Source: Lactobacillus sp.
GTDB lineage: Bacteria > Bacillota > Bacilli > Lactobacillales > Lactobacillaceae
Direction: 5' to 3'
NCBI GenBank assembly: GCA_003482405.1
Contig: DMZB01000030.1
Coordinates: forward strand, 1 to 7,565
Length of the DNA: 7,565 nt
Part shown: positions 1 through 5,828 of the stretch, one piece after another
How the letters are laid out: every line of letters begins with the position of its first letter
Numbering within the stretch: position 1 is the stretch's first letter
The notes under the pieces: model-generated
The model's input: the letters and a program-made list of their open reading frames with translations, nothing else
What the model was told of the DNA's origin: nothing
Databases searched by the model: none
Translations under genes and position numbers: made by a program

Positions 1-155
1 CTTGCGAAGGTTGCCTGATGAATTAGTACAAGCCATTGCCAGTCGTCGCAACCACAGTCCACGTAAAAGTCTTAACTATCGTACACCACTAGAAGTATTC
101 ATGAGTCATATTTCTGACACTCAACAAATTTCTAACTTAATGTGACAATTCGGGA
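1..155 (+). mobile_element. Right end of an IS30-family insertion sequence
   Basis: This is the transposase tail plus about 10 bases after its stop. The right boundary is set by the neighbouring gene: on the minus strand the DUF262 protein reads ALTIFNT, as that family does, up to base 156, then turns into unrelated residues (SRIVTLS) encoded by IS sequence. The terminal inverted repeat should therefore end near base 155, somewhere in 138-155. The left end, the partner repeat and the target duplication (IS30 elements usually make 2-3 bp) are outside the window, so the boundary is good to a few bases only. Confidence 0.75.
2..145 (+). CDS. IS30-family transposase, C-terminal end only (5' part outside window)
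   Basis: The reading frame is open from the window edge and stops at TGA 143-145, giving 47 residues. Near the middle it contains the stretch SPRKSLNYRTPLEVF, which matches the well-known tail of IS30-family DDE transposases (pattern RPRKxLGYxTPxEVF). The catalytic DDE residues lie upstream, outside the window, so it cannot be judged whether the enzyme is intact. In the full element this protein would cut and join the IS ends. Its stop codon lies about 10 bp before the point where the interrupted DUF262 gene resumes, as expected for a transposase that runs nearly to the right end of its IS. Family assignment is fairly sure; the exact IS name is not. Confidence 0.85.
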   Translation: MRRLPDELVQAIASRRNHSPRKSLNYRTPLEVFMSHISDTQQISNLM

Positions 156-806
156 TGTATTAAAAATTGTCAGAGCCGTATCCTGAGAATCTGCCTCGAT
201 TGGTAATACAATTACGTCTTCAAGAAGTGCCATTACAAGGTCTTTAAATTTCATGGGATTTGAAACTGAAAATTCATCAATTAATTTTTGAAACAGTACA
301 TAGTTATTTGAATATTGATCTAAATCATCAGTCTGAGCTTCTCCGGTTTTAAGAATGTTCTTAAAAACCTTATTTCCTTCCTCATTCATGACATTTGAAT
401 AAATAAGAACGTTATTCTTGCTGATGATTTTCTTGTAACGATCAGTTTCCCAAATCAAGGGTAATATCATCCTTTTGAGCTGATCAACTTGGTCATCATT
501 TGAACCAATTTCTTCTAACTTCGTATAGAGTGCTCTAATCAATAAGAATAGCGTTGTTATTCTTTGCTGACCGTCTATTATCTCTTGTTCGCCATTGTCA
601 TTAATAAAATAGACAATTGACCCCAAAAAATATGTCTCCTCCTCGCCACCTTCTACGAAATCAACAATGTCTTCCCACAATTGCCCAGCCTCATCTTCAC
701 TCCACGCATACGGCCTTTGATAATCAGGAATAACGAATTTATGTGTAGTGCCATTGCTCAACAACTGTTCGACTGACTTTTTATCAACTTTAATCTCTGT
801 ACTCAC
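132..806 (-). pseudogene. DUF262 (GmrS-like, DGQQR-motif) protein, 3' part cut off by IS30 insertion
   Basis: The N-terminal part of a DUF262 family protein. YQRPYAW (residues 29-35), a FLGSIVY strand (60-66) and the signature DGQQR (78-82, followed by ITTL) are all present. In GmrSD-type Type IV restriction enzymes this domain is thought to provide nucleotide hydrolysis, and a C-terminal HNH (DUF1524) region does the cutting. Native sequence ends at ALTIFNT (about residue 217), where relatives continue with LNDRG-like residues; here seven IS-encoded residues and a TAG follow. Full-length relatives usually exceed 500 residues, so the nuclease half is missing here. I chose the GTG start at 806-804 because AAGTGGGG lies 8 bp upstream of it; a TTG at 830 would add eight residues but has no clear ribosome binding site. 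The gene is leftward, like the recombinase upstream of it, and has its own promoter. It is probably inactive; the rest may lie beyond the IS. Confidence 0.82.
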
Positions 807-906
807 TGTGTTAACCCCACTTATTAACAAATCGTTTCATGATCTCTTGATAGTTGCACAAACCTAAAATGAACCACAGAACGGTTCCTATAGTACCTTT
901 GTTTTG

Positions 907-915
907 ATTATATCA
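907..915 (-). promoter_or_regulatory. Extended -10 promoter for the DUF262 gene
   Basis: On the minus strand the sequence reads TGATATAAT, a perfect -10 hexamer with the TGn extension. The -35 is poor: the best candidate is TTCAAA about 19 bp upstream, which is tolerable for an extended -10 promoter. Transcription would start near base 900, about 95 bp before the GTG start of the DUF262 gene. That leaves a fairly long leader in which I see no strong fold. Confidence 0.5.
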
Positions 916-919
916 AAAA

Positions 920-974
920 AACGAAAGTTGCTTTGAAGTTTATAAACCCTTTATTCCTCCAAATAGCTTTCGTT
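920..974 (-). terminator. Inverted repeat with T-run downstream of the recombinase; possible weak terminator
   Basis: On the minus strand AACGAAAG (974-967) pairs with CTTTCGTT (927-920), followed by a run of T to base 915. A partial second helix (TTTG/CAAA) and a perfect 10-bp palindrome, GTTTATAAAC (938-947), lie within the 39-base loop. Position and T-run fit a terminator for the recombinase gene, which ends about 45 bp upstream. The loop is long and the stem AT-rich, so termination would be weak. The right arm and T-run directly abut the -10 of the DUF262 promoter, so a regulatory role is an alternative. Confidence 0.3.
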
Positions 975-1019
975 ACATACCAGACTGAACTCAAATTCAT
1001 ATGATAAACTCTATAGATG

Positions 1020-1949
1020 TCACATCAATGTCGTAAGATACCTCATAATCTTATCCGTATCCTGTGTTTCCAACTCCTGAATGATATGCAAATACGTCTT
1101 CTGCGTTGTGTTCATATTAGAGTGACCGAGCCGTCTGGCAACGGACCCAATTGAAACACCGGCATAAAGTAGCAATGACGCATGTGTGTGCCGCAACCCA
1201 TGCACGCTAATTACTGGAACGCCCGCACGTTTACAAAGTCTCTCCAAGTTCTTATTAGCCGTTTCATTGTATGCGTGATGACCATTCGCCAAAAATATCG
1301 GTTCATCCTGAGGCTTACCTTTGGTCAACTGTGCAAACTGCATGGCAACTTGCCAGTCCAACGGAACGCGGCGGATAGAAGCCTGGTTTTTAGTTGGTGC
1401 AAACGAACCATTCTCACTCTTATAGTCCCAAGTCTTGGTAACATTAAGCGACAAACGACGGAAATCAAAGTCACTAGGTGTAAGCCCTAATGCCTCTGAA
1501 AAACGTAATCCTGTTTTAGCAATCAGTAGGAAAAAGTAATCCCAACTGACTTCTTTGCCAAACTCCAGCTGAGCAAGCAGTTTGGTCAGCTCTTGTTGAT
1601 TAAGAAACTTAGGTTTATGCTGCCGACTTACCGTTCCTTTGATAACAACTTTGTAGGTTGGATCTCTCTGAATATAGCCATCCTCAACCGCATCACGAAT
1701 GGCAGCCTTAACTTGATGATGAAAATCTAGGCATGTTTGGCGTTCATGAGTCTCTGCAAACTCATTAAGCAACTCCTGATACGTGCGACGATCTAGATCA
1801 GACAATTTTAAATTTGGAACAAGTGAACGAATGTGCTTCAAAGTCATCTCATACTTTTGATACGTGATTGGACGAACTGCGTCTTTCTTGTACAATTCCA
1901 TCCAATCTTTGAAGTATGTGGTTAGTTTTAGAGATGTCGATTTCGTCAT
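1020..1949 (-). CDS. Tyrosine recombinase (phage-integrase/XerCD family), likely hsdS-shuffling recombinase
   Basis: A complete 309-residue tyrosine recombinase. The N-terminal half (about 1-110) is the SAM-like core-binding domain. The catalytic domain shows the whole active set: Arg149 (TGLRFSEAL), Lys187 (APTKN), His250 and Arg253 (HGLRHTHAS), His276 (LGHS) and the nucleophile Tyr286 (KTYLHI). Such enzymes cut and rejoin DNA at short inverted-repeat sites through a 3'-phosphotyrosine. I chose ATG 1949-1947 because GGAGGAG (1961-1955) lies 5 bp before it; a start at 1985 would add 12 residues encoded by the hairpin region. It lies immediately downstream of an oppositely oriented half hsdS, the arrangement seen in Type I systems whose specificity switches by inversion (for example pneumococcal SpnIII with CreX). 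That role is inferred. No excisionase, phage genes or tRNA att site is visible, so a phage or island integrase is less likely. It appears intact. Confidence 0.93.
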   Translation of the reverse strand: MTKSTSLKLTTYFKDWMELYKKDAVRPITYQKYEMTLKHIRSLVPNLKLSDLDRRTYQELLNEFAETHERQTCLDFHHQVKAAIRDAVEDGYIQRDPTYKVVIKGTVSRQHKPKFLNQQELTKLLAQLEFGKEVSWDYFFLLIAKTGLRFSEALGLTPSDFDFRRLSLNVTKTWDYKSENGSFAPTKNQASIRRVPLDWQVAMQFAQLTKGKPQDEPIFLANGHHAYNETANKNLERLCKRAGVPVISVHGLRHTHASLLLYAGVSIGSVARRLGHSNMNTTQKTYLHIIQELETQDTDKIMRYLTTLM

Positions 1950-1954
1950 ATTAT

Positions 1955-1961
1955 CTCCTCC
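1955..1961 (-). promoter_or_regulatory. Ribosome binding site of the recombinase
   Basis: GGAGGAG on the minus strand lies 5 bp before ATG 1949-1947 and directly follows the T-run of the hairpin at 1970-1999. It fixes the start codon. It also means that any transcript terminating at that hairpin would just fail to include the recombinase start, so recombinase expression would depend on read-through or on a separate promoter that I cannot identify. Confidence 0.75.
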
Positions 1962-1969
1962 AAAAATAA

Positions 1970-1999
1970 AGTGGCGTACCCACAATTAGGTACGCCACT
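1970..1999 (-). terminator. Perfect 11-bp hairpin with T-tract: terminator of the hsdS half, or recombinase site
   Basis: AGTGGCGTACC (1970-1980) and GGTACGCCACT (1989-1999) are perfect complements around the 8-base spacer cacaatta. On the minus strand the GC-rich stem is followed by TTATTTTT, which fits a Rho-independent terminator 20 bp after the stop of the hsdS half. On the plus strand no T-run follows, so it would act leftward only. The 11-8-11 geometry next to a tyrosine recombinase gene also resembles the binding sites of such enzymes (dif is 11-6-11, loxP 13-8-13). A terminator is the simpler reading. Confidence 0.65.
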
Positions 2000-2019
2000 A
2001 TTCTGACAGGCATTGACGA

Positions 2020-2616
2020 TTAAACAAACATATTCTGCAACAATGTCTTTTTTACTTCCTTGAGGAGGTCTACTTTACGCTGGTTTACAGCAACAAATAA
2101 ATCCATACTTTGAATAAGATTTCCAATTTTTGTTTGTTCATTTCTTTCGAGTGGAATCGAAACTTTGAGAGCTAATAAATCGTTTTTTGTAATTCCCTTA
2201 ATAGATGTACCTTGACCATTTCGAGCAGCCTGTTGTAACTTTTTATACATGGAGTAAAGACTGAATTGCTTGTCATACTTTAAATTAACAAATGATAAAA
2301 AATCTTGGCTAGACGCATATTGTCTATTCATAAGTGTTAATTTACCAACGCCCACACGAGTTACAACGGCAATTGAATTATTCGGTATCAATTTAGCCGC
2401 AGAATTAGCCAATGCTTGTTCGCTGATAAACTTGTTTACATTAACTTCGCTTACGTTATTTTGAATGAGATTCGAACTTTGTAACCAGGGAATTTTCCCT
2501 TTCCAATATTTGGTTATCGATGTCTTTGGCGTTCCCCCACCTAATGTATATTCTGAGAAGGTCTCCAAACTACGCTTCTGCCAAGTATTCAGATTTTTCC
2601 TGTTGCAAACTTGCAT
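2020..2616 (-). CDS. hsdS: Half-length Type I specificity subunit (silent hsdS cassette, one TRD)
   Basis: A 198-residue protein equal to the C-terminal half of HsdS, whose full length is usually about 380-420 residues. NTWQKRSL (10-17) is the start of a repeat unit. GGGTPKTSITKYWKGKIPW (26-44) opens a target-recognition domain reaching to about residue 155. The end (EQTKIGNL..., NQRKVDLLKEVKKTLLQNMF, 160-197) is the conserved coiled-coil that packs against HsdM. The first TRD is absent, and upstream residues (MQVCNRKNL) do not resemble the RFxGFTDAW segment that normally leads into WQKR, so the true 5' end is lost or exchanged. ATG 2616 has no convincing ribosome binding site. A perfect -10 (TATAAT) lies about 36 bp upstream, so transcription is possible. 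It could be a donor cassette for switching specificity, a half-HsdS working as a dimer, or a plain remnant; the first is favoured by the adjacent recombinase and the repeat shared with the main hsdS. Confidence 0.85.
   Translation of the reverse strand: MQVCNRKNLNTWQKRSLETFSEYTLGGGTPKTSITKYWKGKIPWLQSSNLIQNNVSEVNVNKFISEQALANSAAKLIPNNSIAVVTRVGVGKLTLMNRQYASSQDFLSFVNLKYDKQFSLYSMYKKLQQAARNGQGTSIKGITKNDLLALKVSIPLERNEQTKIGNLIQSMDLFVAVNQRKVDLLKEVKKTLLQNMFV
2571..2585 (-). repeat. 15-bp inverted repeat, copy in the hsdS half
   Basis: On the minus strand this reads CTTGGCAGAAGCGTA, identical to 7551-7565 on the plus strand. In both places it encodes the W-Q-K-R stretch in the same codon phase, while the bases just before it differ. 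The copy at the right lies at the window edge, so the match may be longer than 15 bp. Confidence 0.8.
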
Positions 2617-2688
2617 AAACGGTATTCATTCCACTGCATAATTAAGGTATTATTATAGGGTGTACACACGCAGAAATGGAGTAATATC
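2617..2688 (+). promoter_or_regulatory. Divergent promoter region between hsdS half and hsdR
   Basis: This 72-bp spacer must hold the start signals of the rightward hsdRMS operon. Rightward candidates for the -10 are the overlapping TATTAT hexamers at 2648-2653 and 2651-2656, with no good -35. Leftward, the same bases give a perfect TATAAT (2657-2652), also without a good -35. The two -10 elements overlap, so the two directions would compete. An 8-bp palindrome, GTGTACAC (2660-2667), sits right beside them and could be an operator. GGAG (2678-2681), 7 bp before ATG 2689, is the hsdR ribosome binding site. Confidence 0.45.
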
Positions 2689-3228
2689 ATGGCCGGAGAG
2701 CTTCACTTTGAAAATGAATTAATAGAGCATTTACAACGAATCGGTGGGTCGAAGCAGTGGAAATATGAAGAATCAATCAAGACGACTGAGGACTTATGGG
2801 AAAACTTTCGTCGCATACTGCAACAGAACAACCAAGAGCGGTTAGATGGTCCATTATCAGACACTGAATTTAATCAAGTCAAAAAAGAGATAACTAATAT
2901 ACATACACCATATCAGGCGGGGCAGTTTTTGTATGGTCTGAATGGCATTTCACAGGTTGAAATCGATACGGATTCTGGACGACATGTTTATTTAACTGTG
3001 TTTGATCAGAAGCAGGTTGGCGCTGGTAGCACGGTTTATCAGATCGTCAATCAGATTGAAAGAGAACCAATTCTGGCTGGACGTCCTAGCCGTCGTTTCG
3101 ATGTAACACTGTTAATCAACGGATTGCCGATAATTCAGATTGAAGAGAAATCGGACACAAATGACATAAATCAAGCGTTAAATCAGATGCATCAATATGC
3201 TAAAGAACAACAATATCGAGATATTTAA
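2689..3228 (+). CDS. hsdR: HsdR N-terminal fragment: Type I endonuclease domain
   Basis: A 179-residue fragment holding the PD-(D/E)xK nuclease domain of HsdR, which cuts DNA after the complex has translocated and stalled. Visible active-site residues are Asp138 (RRFDVTLLINGLP), then Glu152 and Lys154 (QIEEKS). These are followed by the QxxxY motif typical of Type I nucleases (Gln166 to Tyr170, in NQMHQY). ATG 2689 is supported by GGAG 7 bp upstream and by a family-like start (FENELIEHLQ). The premature TAA comes ten residues after Tyr170, so the catalytic motifs are complete, but the fragment lacks the helicase motor and the C-terminal region that docks on HsdM. Alone it should not restrict DNA in the usual ATP-dependent way. 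Whether the fragment folds or associates with the second part is unknown. Confidence 0.87.
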   Translation: MAGELHFENELIEHLQRIGGSKQWKYEESIKTTEDLWENFRRILQQNNQERLDGPLSDTEFNQVKKEITNIHTPYQAGQFLYGLNGISQVEIDTDSGRHVYLTVFDQKQVGAGSTVYQIVNQIEREPILAGRPSRRFDVTLLINGLPIIQIEEKSDTNDINQALNQMHQYAKEQQYRDI

Positions 3229-3246
3229 TCGAACTTACAGATTTTA

Positions 3247-5826
3247 GTGGCCATTACACCGAATGATGTTCGTTATATGGCAAACGCAACAGCCGAGATG
3301 TTTAATAAGAATTTTGCATTTAAGTGGCAAGATCAACACACCAATAAGCCTGTCCGCGATTGGCGTACCTTTACGGATAGCATGTTGTCTATTCCAATGG
3401 CACATCAAATGGCAACCAGCTACATGATCTTGGATGGCACCAAAAATAAACAGATGCTAAAGGTGATGCGGCCGTATCAGGTTTATGCGACTCAACACGT
3501 AATTGAAGGTATTAAGAAGCATGATTTTAGCTTTGCTGGGAAAAACAACGAAAACAACAAGATCGGTTATGTTTGGCATACGACTGGGTCAGGAAAGTCC
3601 ATAAGCTCCTTCAAGGCAGCCTGGCTGGCTAGCAAGTTACCTAATGTTGATAAGGTTGTTTTTGTCGTCGATCGTATTGCTTTGACAACACAAACGGCTG
3701 ATAATTACCGAGCATATGACCCTGAAAATGACACGAGTAATTCAGAAATTAATGGTGTCGTCAGTGATACGGCTAATGTTGGTGCACTCCGTCGTCAATT
3801 GACGAGTAACGCCAATGGCATTATTGTCACTAGTGTTCAAAAACTCGGTATATTAGCTAAAAACGACAAGTATAAAGTTCCAGATAAGAACATTGTGTTT
3901 ATTGTAGATGAAGCACATCGATCAACTGCAGGGGCTAACTTTCACCAAATCCAGAACAAGTTCAAGCGGGCTGCATGGGTCGGCTATACGGGCACGCCAA
4001 TGTTTGACGACACAACGAACGGTCTGCGTACGGAGGACATTTTCGGAAAGCCATTGCACATTTATACCATTCGTGAAGCCATTGCGGATGGCAACGTGCT
4101 CGGATTCAAGGTCGATTTTCAAACGACTATTTCCAAGGAACAAATGGAAGATGAATACTTACCGAATTTCTATCGCGAGCGTCATCCTGATTGGGACGAA
4201 CACCAAATCAAGGAAAAGATTACACATCTGACCCCTGAGGATATTGATGACAGTATCGAACCAAGCTTTTATGACAACAATGAAGCACATATTAAATTGG
4301 TCGTCGAAGATGTTTTTAAAAACTGGCGCAATCGTTCAAACGAGGGTATGTATAACGCGCTATTCACGACTCATGTGGGTGGCGGTCAAGCAAGTACACC
4401 AATGGCCATGAAGTATTATCGCGAGTTTAAACGTGTGAATACTTTGAGGGCTGAACAAGGTAAATCAACATTGAAGGTTGGAATTACCTTTAGTGCTAAC
4501 ACCAGTAATTCTGACTCAATGATCAGTACAAATGATGACTTGATGGAAGCTATCACTGACTACAACAAGACCTTTAATAAGTCTTTTGGTCTGGACGACG
4601 TGTCTGGATATACTGCAGACGTGACAACACGTTTGAACAGAACCGCAGATGATGGCCAGTTTTTGGACATCGTTATCGTCGTTGATCAGCTACTCACGGG
4701 ATTCGATGCTCCGCAAATGAATACGCTGTACGTTGATCGAACATTGCGCGGTGCAAGCTTAATTCAAGCCTACTCAAGGACTAACCGTATTGAGAACAGG
4801 GAGACTAAGCCTTTTGGACGAGTTATCAATTATCGTTGGCCGGCTCAAAACGAGGCACTGATGAGAAAGGCGTTGGCTACGTATGCCAACATAGACTCAG
4901 CGAAGTTGTCAGAGGATGGAGGCGACGCTGGCACGGAACCTCCGATCTTGGCGAAACCTTTTAAAGAGCAATTGGCGGATGTACGAAAGACGGTCTCGAA
5001 ACTGCGTGATTTAACAGATGGCTTTGTAGAGACTCCACCCAGCGAGGCTAAACAAGAAGAGACTTACAAGTTAATGCAAGAATACAACGCAGGTATTGCA
5101 AAGTTAAAACAATACGATGAAAAGCCTGATGGCGATGGGTTTAATTACGATGATCCTGAGCAATTGATTATTGCCGTAGGAATGACGCCGGATCAGGAAA
5201 AGACGCTTACTCATGCGCTAGCGAACGAACTAAAGGAAAAAGTTGCCAAAATAAGGAATGTTAGCCAGATAGAACTCGATCTAAAAATGGAACACATCAA
5301 GGATGTTGAAGTTAATTATGATTACCTTGATGAATTAGTTTCAGACTTAATGAACCAGGTCAAAGAAGAAGAGCACATCAAAGTCCTAGCCACTAAGAAT
5401 CAGATATTGGACTTTACCAAGTCAATGGACGATCGTGTCATGGCTAAGAAAATCGCTAAGTTTATTGACATGGCGATTAGTGGTGAGCTTCAAGCAGACA
5501 CCTACCCAGTGAAACCCGATGACAGTTCAGAATTAATCGACCGCGCACATCGGCAGTCAATCGATCGTCAACTCCGAGATTTTCGAGTGAAGTGGGGAAT
5601 TGTTGACGACATCAAGGGTTCGGATATGAGCTCCTGGTTATTAACCCACACAGAAGGTGCTGACGATCTTGATCGATCAGGACAATTATCAACGTTGCTT
5701 AGAGATGGTAGTGAGCATTACAAGACATTGGCGAACGATGAAGTTGCCTCGCTCAGTAGAATAAAGTACCGTAACCAACTTCGAGAAGCTATTAAGACAC
5801 TTGCAGATCAATTAAATGAGGTTTAG
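3247..5826 (+). CDS. hsdR: HsdR C-terminal fragment: SF2 helicase/translocase and HsdM-binding region
   Basis: An 859-codon frame with the full set of SF2 motor motifs, numbered from GTG 3247: Walker A TTGSGKS (112-118), Ia-like VVFVVDRIALT (137-147), DEAH (221-224), TGTP (248-251), LLTGFDAP (482-489) and LIQAYSRTNR (505-514). The remaining roughly 340 residues form the charged, helical C-terminal region that binds the methyltransferase core. In an intact HsdR this part pumps DNA past the bound complex using ATP. As a separate gene it is doubtful: no ribosome binding site precedes GTG 3247 or the next in-frame ATG (3277), and its first residues (AITPNDVRYMANATA) are internal HsdR sequence. 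Most likely it is the untranslated remainder of a nonsense-broken hsdR, or is made at low level by read-through. The frame is otherwise clean, so the stop seems recent. It ends 2 bp before hsdM, whose ribosome binding site lies in its last codons. Confidence 0.87.
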   Translation: MAITPNDVRYMANATAEMFNKNFAFKWQDQHTNKPVRDWRTFTDSMLSIPMAHQMATSYMILDGTKNKQMLKVMRPYQVYATQHVIEGIKKHDFSFAGKNNENNKIGYVWHTTGSGKSISSFKAAWLASKLPNVDKVVFVVDRIALTTQTADNYRAYDPENDTSNSEINGVVSDTANVGALRRQLTSNANGIIVTSVQKLGILAKNDKYKVPDKNIVFIVDEAHRSTAGANFHQIQNKFKRAAWVGYTGTPMFDDTTNGLRTEDIFGKPLHIYTIREAIADGNVLGFKVDFQTTISKEQMEDEYLPNFYRERHPDWDEHQIKEKITHLTPEDIDDSIEPSFYDNNEAHIKLVVEDVFKNWRNRSNEGMYNALFTTHVGGGQASTPMAMKYYREFKRVNTLRAEQGKSTLKVGITFSANTSNSDSMISTNDDLMEAITDYNKTFNKSFGLDDVSGYTADVTTRLNRTADDGQFLDIVIVVDQLLTGFDAPQMNTLYVDRTLRGASLIQAYSRTNRIENRETKPFGRVINYRWPAQNEALMRKALATYANIDSAKLSEDGGDAGTEPPILAKPFKEQLADVRKTVSKLRDLTDGFVETPPSEAKQEETYKLMQEYNAGIAKLKQYDEKPDGDGFNYDDPEQLIIAVGMTPDQEKTLTHALANELKEKVAKIRNVSQIELDLKMEHIKDVEVNYDYLDELVSDLMNQVKEEEHIKVLATKNQILDFTKSMDDRVMAKKIAKFIDMAISGELQADTYPVKPDDSSELIDRAHRQSIDRQLRDFRVKWGIVDDIKGSDMSSWLLTHTEGADDLDRSGQLSTLLRDGSEHYKTLANDEVASLSRIKYRNQLREAIKTLADQLNEV

Positions 5827-5828
5827 AC

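Larger units (their letters stand above)
2689..5826 (+). pseudogene. hsdR: hsdR, Type I restriction subunit, interrupted by one in-frame TAA
   Basis: The two open frames at 2689-3228 and 3247-5826 lie in the same reading frame (558 bases apart, a multiple of three). They are separated by one TAA (3226-3228) and six sense codons. Together they make 1045 codons, the usual length of a full HsdR (EcoR124I is about 1040). Relatives have Tyr at the stop position (DIYSxLQILVAITP), so a single base change from TAT or TAC to TAA explains the break. There is no frameshift and no missing sequence. Confidence 0.88.

Noticed and set aside
811..840. Short minus-strand frame MKRFVNKWG (ATG 840) just before the DUF262 start, as a leader peptide
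   Set aside because: It is only nine codons, has a weak ribosome binding site and overlaps the likely GTG-start region. Nothing shows selection on it, and chance is a sufficient explanation.
950..966. Resemblance between TATTTGGAGGAATAA here and TATTTTTGGAGGAGATAA before the recombinase, as a duplicated gene start
   Set aside because: The likeness is mainly the ribosome-binding consensus in AT-rich DNA, and no start codon or open frame follows in the spacer.
1020..1949. Recombinase as a prophage or genomic-island integrase
   Set aside because: No tRNA, att repeats, excisionase or phage genes are visible, and it abuts an oppositely oriented hsdS half, which fits the hsdS-shuffling type better. 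It is not excluded from this window alone.
2573..2629. Minus-strand frame starting at ATG 2629 (MNTVYASLQQEKSEYLAEA) as a small gene or original start of the hsdS half
   Set aside because: It is out of frame with the hsdS half, ends after 19 residues inside it, and has no family resemblance or good ribosome binding site.
3247..3279. GTG 3247 or ATG 3277 as a genuine start making a separate helicase subunit
   Set aside because: No ribosome binding site precedes either codon, and the residues there are internal HsdR sequence in the same frame as the upstream part. A nonsense mutation explains it more simply.
3361..3369. TGGCGTACC in hsdR as another copy of the 11-bp hairpin arm
   Set aside because: Nine matching bases, no inverted partner, and it lies in a conserved hsdR coding stretch (DWRTF); chance in coding sequence.
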